This document shows positions 42,013 through 50,656 of a stretch of 64,000 nt of DNA, piece after piece. The position numbers and the translations under genes were made by a program. Source of the stretch: CAZIJH01 sp964539655 (GTDB lineage Archaea > Aenigmatarchaeota > Aenigmatarchaeia > CG10238-14 > SCSR01); the NCBI GenBank assembly GCA_964539655.1, contig CAZIJH010000004.1:28087-92086 (forward strand), given 5' to 3'. Under the pieces are notes generated by a model. It did not search any database and was not told the DNA's origin. It saw only the letters and a list, made by a program, of their open reading frames with translations. Position 1 is the first letter of the stretch; each line of letters begins with the position of its first letter.

Positions 42013-44688
42013 ATGACTGGCCAAAAATGGCACGCGAAAAATATAGAAGAAATATTTAAAATTCTCAAGACGTCAAAAGACGGTTTGAAAAAAACAGATG
42101 TCAAATCCGGACTAAGACAATTCGGTTCGAATGATATAAAAGAGGCAAGGAAAATAAATACACCCCTGATATTTCTCCGTCAGTTAAAAAGTTATTTCAT
42201 ACTTATTCTTGTGTTGGCTGCGACAGTTTCGTTTCTGATTGGAAAAACAGCAGAATCTTTCTTGATTTTTATTCTGGTTGTCGCCACTTGTGTGATGGGA
42301 TTCGTTCAAGAATATAGGGCAGAAAAAGCGATGCGTGCATTGAAAAAACTCTTTGTCCCAAAATCAAAGGTGATAAGAAATGGTGTCGTAAGAGAAATAT
42401 CATCACGTAAGTTGGTCCCTGGTGACATAATTTTATTGCAGGCTGGTGACAGAGTTCCTGCAGATGCGCGACTGATCGAACTTGCAAATCTTCGAGTTGA
42501 CGAATCTACGCTCACTGGAGAATCAACACCGGTCACAAAACATGAAATGTCAATTGCCGAAGATACTGAATTGGCGGAAAAGAAAAACATGGTTTTCATG
42601 GGAACTGCCATCATTTACGGCAGAGCAAAAGCTGTAGTTGTGGAAACGGGTGTGCGGACCGAACTAGGTAAGATTGCTACACTAATCAAAGAGAAGGAAA
42701 TCGAAACCCCCCTTCAGGTCAAGCTGACACAGTTCACAAAATGGTTTGGAATGCTTGTTCTTCTCATTTCAATCTCGCTATTCATCCTGGGAATTTTGAG
42801 AGGTGAGGAGATTTTCGGAATGTTCTTACTCGTGACAGCATTGTCTGTGGCGGCGGTGCCCGAAGTTCTGCCTACCCTCATTACAGTAACTTTGTCTTTT
42901 GGAGTCCATACTATGGCGAAAAGTCACGCAATTGTAAGGAAGATGTCTGCTGTGGAGACTCTTGGAGCTGTGACTGTGATATGCACTGACAAGACTGGGA
43001 CATTAACTTCTAATGAAATGACAGTCAGAAAAATATACGCTGGCGGCGAAACAATCGAAGTTGGTGGAATTGGTTTCGAGCCAATTGGCGAATTCATGAA
43101 AAAAGGAAAAATAATAGATACGGAAAAAATTCGTGATTTGAACATGTTGTTTAAAATTTCTGCACTATGCAACGATACAAAACTGATTAAAAATGGAAGT
43201 TGGAATGTTATCGGAGATCCAACTGAAGGTGCATTGACGGTTCTGGCTGCAAAAGCAAATTTTTTGCAGAGTGAATTATTTAAGAGTTCGCCGAGGATAG
43301 CGGAACTTCCATTCTCGTCAGAAAGGAAAAGGATGACAACTATCCATTCGTCTAAAAACGGAGTTTTTTCATGTACAAAAGGCGCTCCGGAAGAAGTTAT
43401 TAAAATATGCAGATATCTTACAAAAGATTCCAAAATCAAGAAATTGAGTGAGAAGGATAAAAAAATCGTAATTGAACAGTCAAAAATAATGGCGAAAGAA
43501 GGGCTTAGAGTTTTGGCTTTGGCGTACAAAAAATTACCGAATAAAGATTTCAGATCAAAGTCGGTCGAGAGAAATCTGGTATTTGTTGGGTTGGTTGGAA
43601 TGTACGACCCGCCGAGAGCAGAAGTCGCCGAGGCTATACGTACTTGCAGGCAGGCTGGAATAAAAGTAGTTATGGTCACTGGGGACCACTTGCTGACCGC
43701 GACTTCTGTTGCAAAAGAAGTTGGCTTGCTTTTGGATGACGGAAAAATTTTGACAGGGGAAGAGTTGAGCAAATTAAAAGATGGCGAGTTTGGAAAAATA
43801 GTCGAGGACGTTTTGGTGTATGCGAGGGTGACCCCCGAGCATAAATTGAGAATAGTAAAAATGCTGAAGAAGAAGGGACATGTTGTAGCTGTCACTGGTG
43901 ATGGGGTCAACGACGCACCTGCCTTGAAATTTTCTGACATAGGAGTAGCCATGGGAATGAAGGGCGCCGATGTTGCGAAGGAGGCTTCAAATGTTGTTTT
44001 GACTGACGATAACTTTGCGACCATAGTGAAGGCGATTGAGGAAGGCAGGCACATTTACGACAATCTGAGAAAATTCATGAGATACCTGCTGGCAATAAAT
44101 TTGAGCGAAATATTTTTTGTATCAATAACAACCCTAGCCAGATTACCATTGCCTTTGCTGCCTCTTCAGATACTCTGGCTAAACTTGGTCACTGACGGTC
44201 CTCCAGCTTTGGCACTGAGCACAGATAAAAAAAATAAAGAACTCATGAACAGGAAACCTAGAAATCCTCGACACGGTATTTTGCATGGAATGAAATTGTT
44301 TCTCGTGACAGCAGGTATCTTAGCTTTGGTTACCGAACTGAGTATTTTCATTTATTACTTGTTTATCGGCAGTAGCATAGAGAAAGCCAGAACCATGGCA
44401 TTCACCGTCGCTGTCATGTTCCAGTTAATTTTTGTTTTCAACTGCAGATCTGAAAACAAGTCAATATCAACATCTGCCATAATTTCGAACAAGTATCTTC
44501 TACTTAGCGTTGGAATCTCGATTGCGATGCAACTCATTGTAATTTACACACCATTCTTGCAACCCGTTTTTGGAACTACTGAATTGGGATTGTCGGAATG
44601 GATGATTGTGCTAGGTCTTGCGAGTTCTGGACTACTGTTGTCTCCGAAATATCTGATTAGAACGGAAGAAAAGATTACTTCGGACTGA
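42013..44688 (+). CDS. Cation-transporting P-type ATPase (P2A, Ca-type)
   Basis: An 891-aa ion pump. The cation_ATPase N-terminal domain (1-70) is followed by TGEST, the phosphorylation site ICTDKTGTLTSNEM and GDGVNDAPAL. The M4 motif PEVLP and the M6 motif NLVTDGPPAL match residues that bind Ca(II) in SERCA-type pumps. Its length and the six-helix C-terminal bundle are as in bacterial and archaeal calcium/manganese ATPases. The gene is more AT-rich than the copA gene. It is preceded by a CBS-HPF gene and followed by a small SWIB gene. Confidence 0.92.
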   Translation: MTGQKWHAKNIEEIFKILKTSKDGLKKTDVKSGLRQFGSNDIKEARKINTPLIFLRQLKSYFILILVLAATVSFLIGKTAESFLIFILVVATCVMGFVQEYRAEKAMRALKKLFVPKSKVIRNGVVREISSRKLVPGDIILLQAGDRVPADARLIELANLRVDESTLTGESTPVTKHEMSIAEDTELAEKKNMVFMGTAIIYGRAKAVVVETGVRTELGKIATLIKEKEIETPLQVKLTQFTKWFGMLVLLISISLFILGILRGEEIFGMFLLVTALSVAAVPEVLPTLITVTLSFGVHTMAKSHAIVRKMSAVETLGAVTVICTDKTGTLTSNEMTVRKIYAGGETIEVGGIGFEPIGEFMKKGKIIDTEKIRDLNMLFKISALCNDTKLIKNGSWNVIGDPTEGALTVLAAKANFLQSELFKSSPRIAELPFSSERKRMTTIHSSKNGVFSCTKGAPEEVIKICRYLTKDSKIKKLSEKDKKIVIEQSKIMAKEGLRVLALAYKKLPNKDFRSKSVERNLVFVGLVGMYDPPRAEVAEAIRTCRQAGIKVVMVTGDHLLTATSVAKEVGLLLDDGKILTGEELSKLKDGEFGKIVEDVLVYARVTPEHKLRIVKMLKKKGHVVAVTGDGVNDAPALKFSDIGVAMGMKGADVAKEASNVVLTDDNFATIVKAIEEGRHIYDNLRKFMRYLLAINLSEIFFVSITTLARLPLPLLPLQILWLNLVTDGPPALALSTDKKNKELMNRKPRNPRHGILHGMKLFLVTAGILALVTELSIFIYYLFIGSSIEKARTMAFTVAVMFQLIFVFNCRSENKSISTSAIISNKYLLLSVGISIAMQLIVIYTPFLQPVFGTTELGLSEWMIVLGLASSGLLLSPKYLIRTEEKITSD

Positions 44689-44737
44689 TCTTATTTTATT
44701 TATAAGCAAATCTCCAAATTAATTAAGGTGATTTTTG

Positions 44738-44908
44738 ATGGGATTGTTCGCAGGAAAGAAGAAAGCTTTTGGTGGCTACAGTGTCAGTTTCAAAAAAGTG
44801 GCTGATTTGCCGATATCGAAAATTTTTGGAACAGGCGATTTGGCACCAAGCGAAATGACAAAGAAACTTTGGCAGTTCGTGAAATCAAACAAGCTTTCCA
44901 GCAAATAA
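44738..44908 (+). CDS. Stand-alone SWIB-like 56-aa protein
   Basis: A small open frame from ATG 44738, with AAGGTGAT about 6 bases ahead, to TAA 44908. The sequence ISKIFGTGDLAPSEMTKKLW, then QFVKSNKLSSK, matches the first half of SWIB/MDM2 domains (xxxVGxxxLSRxEVTKxLWxYIKxNxLQ). It contains only the first helices and ends after them. It could be a minimal chromatin or RNA-polymerase cofactor. Length and position support a real gene; function unknown. Confidence 0.7.
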   Translation: MGLFAGKKKAFGGYSVSFKKVADLPISKIFGTGDLAPSEMTKKLWQFVKSNKLSSK

Positions 44909-44932
44909 AATTAAATTCGAAAAATTTTTCAT

Positions 44933-45211
44933 TTAGATCGGCAGGCCGAAAGCCGCCGAAAGTTTTTCTATTTTTCTGAATTCCTGCACGAACTCGCGTC
45001 CTTTTTTCGTGATCTTGTAATAAACTTTGTCTCCCCTCAGTTCCTGCTCGAGAAAACCTTTCTGCATCAGCGTGTTAAGATGATCCTTCAGAAGTTTGTG
45101 CGACAGGTTCGCCTTGTACATTATGTGCGTCGGCTTAACGGAGGTATTTTCGCGCTGGACGACTCTGAGGACGTCGACAAGGACAGTGATCTTCGACCGT
45201 CTCTCGCTCAT
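44933..45211 (-). CDS. Winged-helix transcription regulator
   Basis: A 92-aa protein consisting of a wHTH domain: SKITVLVDVLRVVQRENTS (helix 1-2), then THIMYKANLSHKLLKDHLNTLMQKGFLEQ (recognition helix, in part) and the wing ELRGDKVYYKITKKGREFV. This is the classical archaeal PadR/ArsR-like DNA-binding fold without a sensor domain. Its start overlaps the stop of the 7TM gene by 4 bp, so the two are co-transcribed; the membrane protein may be a sensor partner. Confidence 0.83.
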   Translation of the reverse strand: MSERRSKITVLVDVLRVVQRENTSVKPTHIMYKANLSHKLLKDHLNTLMQKGFLEQELRGDKVYYKITKKGREFVQEFRKIEKLSAAFGLPI

Positions 45212-45903
45212 TTTCTGTTCACCTGCGCAACCATCAACAGCAGAGAGGAAAACCCAAACAGCAACGAAAAGTGCGCAAGCGCGAAGAACGATGGATCGAA
45301 AGGAATCAGAAACATTAGCACGTGATAAAATTCTATCGCTGCGAACCCGGAGAAGACCAGCAGACTGTCATTTGTTTTTGTCCTGAAATAATTAAGGAAG
45401 GTCTTGATAGCTATGTACGTAAGCAGGACTATCGATGCAGAATGGAAAATTTGGAAATAGGAATTCATGAAGGGATACAAGACCGAATCTGCTTCCTGCA
45501 GTTGGAAAAACAGTTCGATTCCCATCGGTGCGCCAGCGGCAAAAATCTTCATCCTGTTGGTTTTGAAATAGCTGAGCGCGAGCAAAGAGTATCCGATGAG
45601 CGTCGCCAAATAATAACCGTAATTGCCGAACCTGATCCAAAAATATGTCGGATCGACCGGATTGAATTGGCACTGCGGCTTGCACGATTCGAAATTAATG
45701 TAGCTGTACAGGTTTCCGACAGTAAGCGCCAAAAGTCCGAACGATATGAAGACGAACGCAGCGTGGAAAAGTATGTGCTGTTTTTTTGACGTGATCGAGA
45801 AAAGTTTGAACGAGTAGTAGGAAAGAAGGATCGCCGCGAATGTCGCGACAAGATACATAGCTGACCCGAATTCGTAAAACCAGATTGGGACAACTATTGC
45901 CAT
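45208..45903 (-). CDS. Seven-helix membrane protein of a wHTH operon
   Basis: A 231-aa protein with about seven hydrophobic segments (for example MYLVATFAAILLSYYSFKLF, HAAFVFISFGLLALTVGNLY, YYLATLIGYSLLALSYF) and short loops. There is no retinal-binding Lys context that I can identify, and no enzyme motif. The gene leads a two-gene operon whose second member is a winged-helix protein, and a palindrome lies about 50-70 bp upstream. A membrane sensor role is inferred from context only. Confidence 0.75.
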   Translation of the reverse strand: MAIVVPIWFYEFGSAMYLVATFAAILLSYYSFKLFSITSKKQHILFHAAFVFISFGLLALTVGNLYSYINFESCKPQCQFNPVDPTYFWIRFGNYGYYLATLIGYSLLALSYFKTNRMKIFAAGAPMGIELFFQLQEADSVLYPFMNSYFQIFHSASIVLLTYIAIKTFLNYFRTKTNDSLLVFSGFAAIEFYHVLMFLIPFDPSFFALAHFSLLFGFSSLLLMVAQVNRK

Positions 45904-46212
45904 TTTTTCAACGATCCTTTGTTTGAATTTGCCCGCTAAAGCCTTAATTTAATATGGAACATTGTTCTATATCAAATTTTCACAATGGAGGTATACTCCC
46001 GAAACGATGTATTTTTGTGGCTGATTGAATTAACCATCCTGCCCAGTCTGCCACACTTATAGTATAGTCAAACCGTCGCGTGTTTGCCTTGAAGAAGGAG
46101 AGGGAGGTGATGCAACAAACATCCGCACCCCGCAAATGAGCTTCGCTCCTTCTTTCACCAATTTTCAAAATTCAATAAGACATTAATCCTTTACCATACA
46201 GTTTTATTTTAA
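45904..46212. other. 309-bp intergenic region between the 7TM operon and purM
   Basis: It holds the palindrome and TATA of the leftward operon and a TATA-like TTTTATTTTAAATG directly at the purM start. The middle (about 46000-46180) has mixed composition, with GGAGAGGGAGGTGATG and a few possible short stems, but no clear tRNA, C/D or H/ACA motif. Minus-strand frames here have no natural protein look. Confidence 0.5.
45952..45972. promoter_or_regulatory. Palindromic operator candidate of the 7TM-wHTH operon
   Basis: The core GAACATTGTTC is a perfect 11-base palindrome (arms GAACA/TGTTC) flanked by ATAT/ATAT. It sits next to a TATA-like ATTAAATTAAG (minus strand, about 45940-45950) upstream of the operon encoding a winged-helix protein. 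The natural guess is an autoregulatory binding site. No second copy was noticed in the window. Confidence 0.5.
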
Positions 46213-47304
46213 ATGTCCGAACCTTACGACCCAAAAAAGCCGTTTAATGAGCAAATTAAACAAATCATAAAATCGACTCATCCTGACGACAGCATCATTC
46301 AAGTTAAGCAAATCGGCAAACGTTTCAAAGTAATTATGGATCCGAAATTTATGGGACTGTTCCAGCGTCTAAGCGGAACAGACGGGATTGGAACAAAGGC
46401 CAAGTTACATTCGGACATGCGAACTTTCAGCAACGGTGCTCAAGATGCAGTTGCAATGGTGTTTGACGATTTGATAGAATACGGATTCGAGCCAGTCGAA
46501 CTTCAAGATCACATTTTGATGCAGACAGAAGATAACGAAGCTATATTCGAGTTAACAAATTCACTAAAAGATTTGTGCATAAAAAATGCGTGGACTGCTC
46601 CATGGAAAACAACATATCCGGTAATAATCACGGGCGGAGAGACTGCAATAATCAACACTCTTCAAGGATTTGAAATGGGAATCACAGCAACTGGCTATGC
46701 GTTACCTGAAAATATTTTGGTACCTCATGCTGATCTCGGACACGAATTGATTGGGATTGCCAGTAACGGAGTACATTCAAACGGGTATTCATTTTTGAGG
46801 AAGCAAGTTTTGAACGATTATAAATTGGAAGACGAAGCACCGTGGGATCCACGTACAACCGTAGGAGAAGAACTAACGAAGCCTACCCATATTTACTTGA
46901 ATACTCTCCGCAGGATTCTGCAAAAGCATAGGGAAGACATTAGTGGACTTGTCCATATCACCGGCGGTGGATTTACAAAATTAAAAGAATTGGCACCGGG
47001 AAATAAGAATGTCAAAATTATTGTACACGATTATGATCACAATGATAACAAAAATTTCAGACGTCCTTTGAGATTGTTCAAATGGTTGCAACAAAAATAT
47101 AATATATCAGACGAAAGCATGTACGAAAGATTTAATAACGGAGTCGGGTATGTTGTCGCCGTACCGATGAGCGCGAGATACGATGTTTTGTCAGATATCA
47201 GGAAAGATTTTGATGCTGATGCCATCGGTCAAATTTGGCCTGGATCAGGTAGTATAAGCATAAGGTCAGTTTATACCGGTAAAGAAGTTTTGTATCCGAT
47301 TTAA
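46213..47304 (+). CDS. purM: Phosphoribosylformylglycinamidine cyclo-ligase (AIR synthetase)
   Basis: A 363-aa enzyme that closes the imidazole ring in purine synthesis (FGAM to AIR). Visible motifs are GTDGIGTK, GIASNGVHSNGYS, THIYLNTL, HITGGGF and MYERFNNGVGYVVAVP, all typical of PurM. The N-terminal segment (1-48) differs from bacterial PurM and may be a lineage-specific extension. Other purine-pathway genes are absent apart from guaA 3 kb away. A TATA-like element sits directly before the ATG. Confidence 0.9.
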   Translation: MSEPYDPKKPFNEQIKQIIKSTHPDDSIIQVKQIGKRFKVIMDPKFMGLFQRLSGTDGIGTKAKLHSDMRTFSNGAQDAVAMVFDDLIEYGFEPVELQDHILMQTEDNEAIFELTNSLKDLCIKNAWTAPWKTTYPVIITGGETAIINTLQGFEMGITATGYALPENILVPHADLGHELIGIASNGVHSNGYSFLRKQVLNDYKLEDEAPWDPRTTVGEELTKPTHIYLNTLRRILQKHREDISGLVHITGGGFTKLKELAPGNKNVKIIVHDYDHNDNKNFRRPLRLFKWLQQKYNISDESMYERFNNGVGYVVAVPMSARYDVLSDIRKDFDADAIGQIWPGSGSISIRSVYTGKEVLYPI

Positions 47305-47319
47305 TTTTTTTGTAAATTT

Positions 47320-48069
47320 TTAGTCTTCGCTCACTCTCGGCGCGAGAACGAACTGCAAGCTCGCCTTGTCTCCGGCCTTGAACGAAAGTTTCATCGGATA
47401 GTCTTGTCCAAATTGCAACGAAACAGATTCAGCAATCTTCGCGGCCTTGATCATTTTCTTCAGGTATTCGAGAGGGTATCTCGATTTTATTTCTCCGTTT
47501 GACTGCAGACTCAATAAGGATCCGTTTCCGGTTTCCAATTCTAATTCCGCCCTGCTCACGTCGCCTTCCGCGCGCATCGTGAACTTTGTAGGAGAAGTTT
47601 GGAACATTACAGAATCGGCGACAATCTCCGCGTCGTCAAGACCCGATTGAATTACGTCGGGTTTCAATTCAGACTTGACCGCGAACTCTAACTGGTCGAC
47701 AGGAGGAACTTCTTCCTGGCTGATGTCCAGAATAGGAACGACGAATTTTCTTTTGCTCTGTCCGGAAATCTCGACCTGCATCTTGTTGTCCTGCAGATTC
47801 AATGTGAGTTTGTCTTTCCCGGTCGCGCGCTTCAGAACCGATAAAAAATTTCCAATATTCAGGCCGATTGACTTGTCTTCGTCAATCTCGTAAGTTTCGA
47901 ACGCGCTCGAAAAAATCCTGAAATCGACTACCGCCACCATCGCGCGGTCCGCGGCGACAAGAGATATTCCTTCTTTTGAAACCTTGAAAAGTCCCTCGTC
48001 AATGAGCTCTGCTATCGAGGAAATAGAATCCGTCAATAATGCGGGATTTGCGAGAGTTGCCTTGAACAT
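47320..48069 (-). CDS. pcn: DNA polymerase sliding clamp (PCNA)
   Basis: A 249-aa clamp with the two-domain PCNA fold: FKATLANPALLTDSISSIAELIDEG (helix 1, in part), SLVAADRAMVAVVDF, the inter-domain connector VPILDISQEEVPPVD, and YPLEYLKKMIKAAKIAESVSLQFG leading to the C-terminal LAPRVSED. It forms a ring on DNA and tethers the polymerase, ligase and FEN1. Only one clamp gene is present here. The OB-fold gene 48070-48363 ends directly at its start, so they are co-transcribed. Confidence 0.95.
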   Translation of the reverse strand: MFKATLANPALLTDSISSIAELIDEGLFKVSKEGISLVAADRAMVAVVDFRIFSSAFETYEIDEDKSIGLNIGNFLSVLKRATGKDKLTLNLQDNKMQVEISGQSKRKFVVPILDISQEEVPPVDQLEFAVKSELKPDVIQSGLDDAEIVADSVMFQTSPTKFTMRAEGDVSRAELELETGNGSLLSLQSNGEIKSRYPLEYLKKMIKAAKIAESVSLQFGQDYPMKLSFKAGDKASLQFVLAPRVSED

Positions 48070-48363
48070 TTACACACCGATTCTGTTGTATAACTCTTTT
48101 ATCTTTCTATAAAGATTTAAATCAAAATTGTCCAAGTTCTGGATCGCGTCCGCCTTCAGCCTTCCTTCGATCACGGTGCAGAACGCCCTCACGAGCTTGT
48201 CCGACTCTACATTTTCCTCTGAAAATACTTCCACCTTGCCGGATTCGTCGCCGATCACGAAGGAATTTTCTTCCGACTGGATTACTGTTCCGATTATCGA
48301 GACTTTTCTGTCGTCCTTGTTTACTTCGGAAATTTTTTTCGGGGTGTAATGAGTTGGCTGCAC
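48070..48363 (-). CDS. Single OB-fold nucleic-acid-binding protein
   Basis: A 97-aa protein with one OB-fold: KVSIIGTVIQSEENSFVIGDESGKVEVFSE, then LVRAFCTVIEGRLKADAIQNL. The pattern is that of RPA14/RPA-associated or tRNA_anti-like folds, as found in archaeal single-stranded DNA binding and replication accessory proteins. It is directly upstream of PCNA with no gap, so replication or repair is the natural context. Confidence 0.72.
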   Translation of the reverse strand: MQPTHYTPKKISEVNKDDRKVSIIGTVIQSEENSFVIGDESGKVEVFSEENVESDKLVRAFCTVIEGRLKADAIQNLDNFDLNLYRKIKELYNRIGV

Positions 48364-48437
48364 GATAAAATTAATCGGCTCTAAAAAATAAATAGCTTGA
48401 GAGCTGTTTAAATTATTTCACGGTATTATTAGTTTCG

Positions 48438-48986
48438 ATGGAAAAGGCGTACAAAATACTCACTGTTAAACCAAACCACAGTCTGGATTACGGCAAAGGC
48501 CATGCTGGGATAGATTACGATTCGAAAGAATATCTGCAATTGGAATGGGGAGACTGCGTCGAGCTCACAAACATTCTTAGAGGCAGGAGGCGCACGTTCG
48601 CGAAGGCTCGTTCTCTTATGCCAGCCGACGAGGGGCTTGATTTTGTAAGAATCGATTTTCTTACGCTCACAAACCTGGACGCAGTCATCAACCAGAAAAT
48701 AGAATTAAGGAATGCGTCATCAAAGGTAAAGGATGCGGAAGTGTTGAGCGTAAGGCCGCTATGCAGGGTGCCTTCTCTCGCTCACGACATAATTTCGGAA
48801 AGGCTCAACGGACAATACGTGACGACCGACAATTTGATAGAAATTACAAAGGCGGTGGTGTATCCGGAGACCACGATGTCGCCATCATATGGTTCCCCGC
48901 AGATATACAAATTCAAAGTCGATTCATTCGAGCCACATGCCGAAGTCGTGAAAGTCAGTCTTGAAACGAGAATAAGAATAGTTTGA
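48438..48986 (+). CDS. Stand-alone Cdc48/VAT-N-like double-psi barrel protein
   Basis: A 182-aa protein that can be followed against the whole N-domain of VAT/Cdc48: ILTVKPNHSLDYGKGHAGID, EWGDCVELT, TFAKARSLMPADEGLDFVRID and LTNLDAVINQKIELR cover the double-psi barrel. ISERLNGQYVTTDNLIEI, then YKFKVDSFEPHAEVVKV, cover the second (clam) subdomain. The AAA modules are absent. In VAT this part binds substrates and cofactors. Here it may be an adaptor or an independent ligand-binding protein; this is inference. Confidence 0.72.
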   Translation: MEKAYKILTVKPNHSLDYGKGHAGIDYDSKEYLQLEWGDCVELTNILRGRRRTFAKARSLMPADEGLDFVRIDFLTLTNLDAVINQKIELRNASSKVKDAEVLSVRPLCRVPSLAHDIISERLNGQYVTTDNLIEITKAVVYPETTMSPSYGSPQIYKFKVDSFEPHAEVVKVSLETRIRIV

Positions 48987-48993
48987 AAAAATT

Positions 48994-49335
48994 TTAACCG
49001 TAGCTTCTCCATCTGTGCCCGCATCTCTTGCACTTGTAGAATATCGTCGGGGGCTCGTCCGCGGACCTCGTCTGCTGCATCCACCAGTTCGCCTCTCCGA
49101 ATTCGCATTCCGGACACATTATCTTCGTCGACGGAAGCTCGGACGCGATTTCCTCTTTGGCCATAACAACGATCCCCTTTTTCAGCTGCTGCGAAGTTTC
49201 GGAAATAGTCATCTTCTCGCCCTTCAGCCTGTATTTCCTGCCGCATTTCCTGCAGACAAGCATCGTGACCTTGGTTCCCTTCTTCGGCTTCTGCACCACG
49301 AGCAGGTTACCGCACTTCTCACAGAATCTAATCAT
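48994..49335 (-). CDS. tfs: Transcription factor S (TFS/RpoM-type)
   Basis: A 113-aa protein with an N-terminal zinc ribbon (RFCEKCGNLL...MLVCRKCGRKY) and a C-terminal ribbon with the catalytic loop MQQTRSADEPPTIFYKCKRCGHRW. This is the full archaeal TFS layout. It rescues stalled RNA polymerase by transcript cleavage; the two conserved residues Asp-Glu in SADEPP enter the active site. Start at ATG 49335. Confidence 0.95.
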   Translation of the reverse strand: MIRFCEKCGNLLVVQKPKKGTKVTMLVCRKCGRKYRLKGEKMTISETSQQLKKGIVVMAKEEIASELPSTKIMCPECEFGEANWWMQQTRSADEPPTIFYKCKRCGHRWRSYG

Positions 49336-49429
49336 TGTCGCATTTACCTCGGAATTTTTTATTTTGCTAAAGTTCTTTAGGCTCAGGCGTCGGTCGGGTT
49401 GTTAATTTCAATATATTTGATTCGAAAGC

Positions 49430-50017
49430 TCAAATACCGAAAGTCTCGGTCAATAGCACCTTTAAATAACCTATTTTGGGGATTATAAAGATAACTTTTC
49501 CCTGTATCTGCGATTTTTTCACTTCCTTCTCGTACGGATTCTGTCCGGGATTGTGGTCTCCTTTAGTCTGGTACGTTCCGTCGGAATTTATTTCGATTAT
49601 CCTGTGTATTATCGGCGCCGGCTGCGAGGGAACGTTGTAAACTATCACGTCGCCCACGTTATATTCGTCGGATCCGAAAATTATCGGCATGTCGCCTTTC
49701 TTGAAACCGTCGCTGAAAGGGAAATTTCTGAATTCGGATTTTGTTATACCGAAGCTGTCGTAATAGAACCTGCACATCTCCCACCAGTTGTCGAAATTTT
49801 CCCTGTAGTCGAAAACTTTTTTCCCGCACGGCTGTCCGCCATCGTTCTCTCCATGATCCATCGAGCCGCTGACAACAACTACAACGGGAAAGCTTGTGCC
49901 CAGCGCGACAGACAGAATCCAGTGCAACAAAAACGCGAAAAATATTCCCAGCAGTCCGTACGTTACATACCCCATCGCGCCGGTGGTAAGTTTTTCCCAG
50001 ATGTCCCTCATTCCCAT
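49430..50017 (-). CDS. Signal peptidase I, ER/archaeal type
   Basis: A 195-aa membrane peptidase. The N-terminal membrane helix (about 20-48) leads to Ser52 in VVSGSMDHG, and His138 in PAPIIHRII takes the place of the bacterial general-base Lys, as in SEC11-type enzymes. The later KGDHNPGQNPYE and IQGKVIFIIPKIGYLKV are the usual boxes. An insert of about 45 residues between Ser52 and the second box contains cysteines. It cleaves exported proteins such as the surface protein at 20.7 kb. Confidence 0.9.
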   Translation of the reverse strand: MGMRDIWEKLTTGAMGYVTYGLLGIFFAFLLHWILSVALGTSFPVVVVVSGSMDHGENDGGQPCGKKVFDYRENFDNWWEMCRFYYDSFGITKSEFRNFPFSDGFKKGDMPIIFGSDEYNVGDVIVYNVPSQPAPIIHRIIEINSDGTYQTKGDHNPGQNPYEKEVKKSQIQGKVIFIIPKIGYLKVLLTETFGI

Positions 50018-50021
50018 TTGC

Positions 50022-50603
50022 TCACGCCCTTCCGCTGCTCTCTCCCTTGACTATCGCGGTTCCGATCAGGTGCGCGACACGAAGTACTTCGGGAATCTGG
50101 CTGTGCGTTGTCGAGAGCCTTATCGCATCTTCCGCGTCGCTGTCGGGAATTCCGAGCGACTGGTAAAAAATATTTATTCCGCTTCTCAACGAGCATTTTT
50201 TGATCTGTCCGGCATTTTCTATCATTCTCCATCTTTTCTCCCAGTCTTCGAAATTTTTCTCCAGCGCGGCCTTCACTTTTTTCAAATCCGGATGAATCCT
50301 GTTTATGACAATCACGGGCAGATTTGTTTCTTCGTTCAATTTGATTGCATCAACAATGTTGAATCCTCCCATCGTTATTCCGTCCAGCATTATCATTTTT
50401 AACTGTTGTTTGTGCCTGCTCGAATTTATAGATTTTATTAATTTTTCAGTCGCGTCGTTTCCGTCAACCTCCACGTCGGTCCTCAGCACTCCGTCGAGCC
50501 ACTTGCCTCCGCGGAAAATCACGCCGATAACCGGGACCTTTCCTTTCCTGGAATCGAACGAGCCGTCGTCGAAACCGAGAATTCTTATTTCAGATTTGAA
50601 CAT
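50022..50603 (-). CDS. DUF99-family protein
   Basis: A 193-aa protein with the DUF99 layout: IRILGFDDGSFDS at the start, VPVIGVIFRGGKWLDGVLRT, VDGNDATEKLIKSI, IMLDGITMGGFNIVD, LPVIVINRIHPD and the C-terminal IPEVLRVAHLIGTAIVKGESSGRA (in part). An endonuclease V-like RNase H fold has been proposed for this archaeal family. The stop is 5 bp before the signal-peptidase start on the same strand, so they are co-transcribed. Confidence 0.9.
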   Translation of the reverse strand: MFKSEIRILGFDDGSFDSRKGKVPVIGVIFRGGKWLDGVLRTDVEVDGNDATEKLIKSINSSRHKQQLKMIMLDGITMGGFNIVDAIKLNEETNLPVIVINRIHPDLKKVKAALEKNFEDWEKRWRMIENAGQIKKCSLRSGINIFYQSLGIPDSDAEDAIRLSTTHSQIPEVLRVAHLIGTAIVKGESSGRA

Positions 50604-50656
50604 TCAAAGAGAGTTTGAATTTACTGTATTTAAAATTTTATAATTAGATTATTATC

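Noticed and set aside
42924..44054. 376-aa open frame on the minus strand inside the Ca-type ATPase
   Set aside because: Shadow frame opposite a clearly conserved pump with low-complexity Ser/Thr/Phe content.
46080..46150. Possible box C/D RNA around GGTGATGC
   Set aside because: The C box does not match RTGATGA and no CTGA D box lies at a suitable distance.
45980..46168. 62-aa minus-strand frame in the gap before purM
   Set aside because: Mixed composition without natural protein character, and no start signal.
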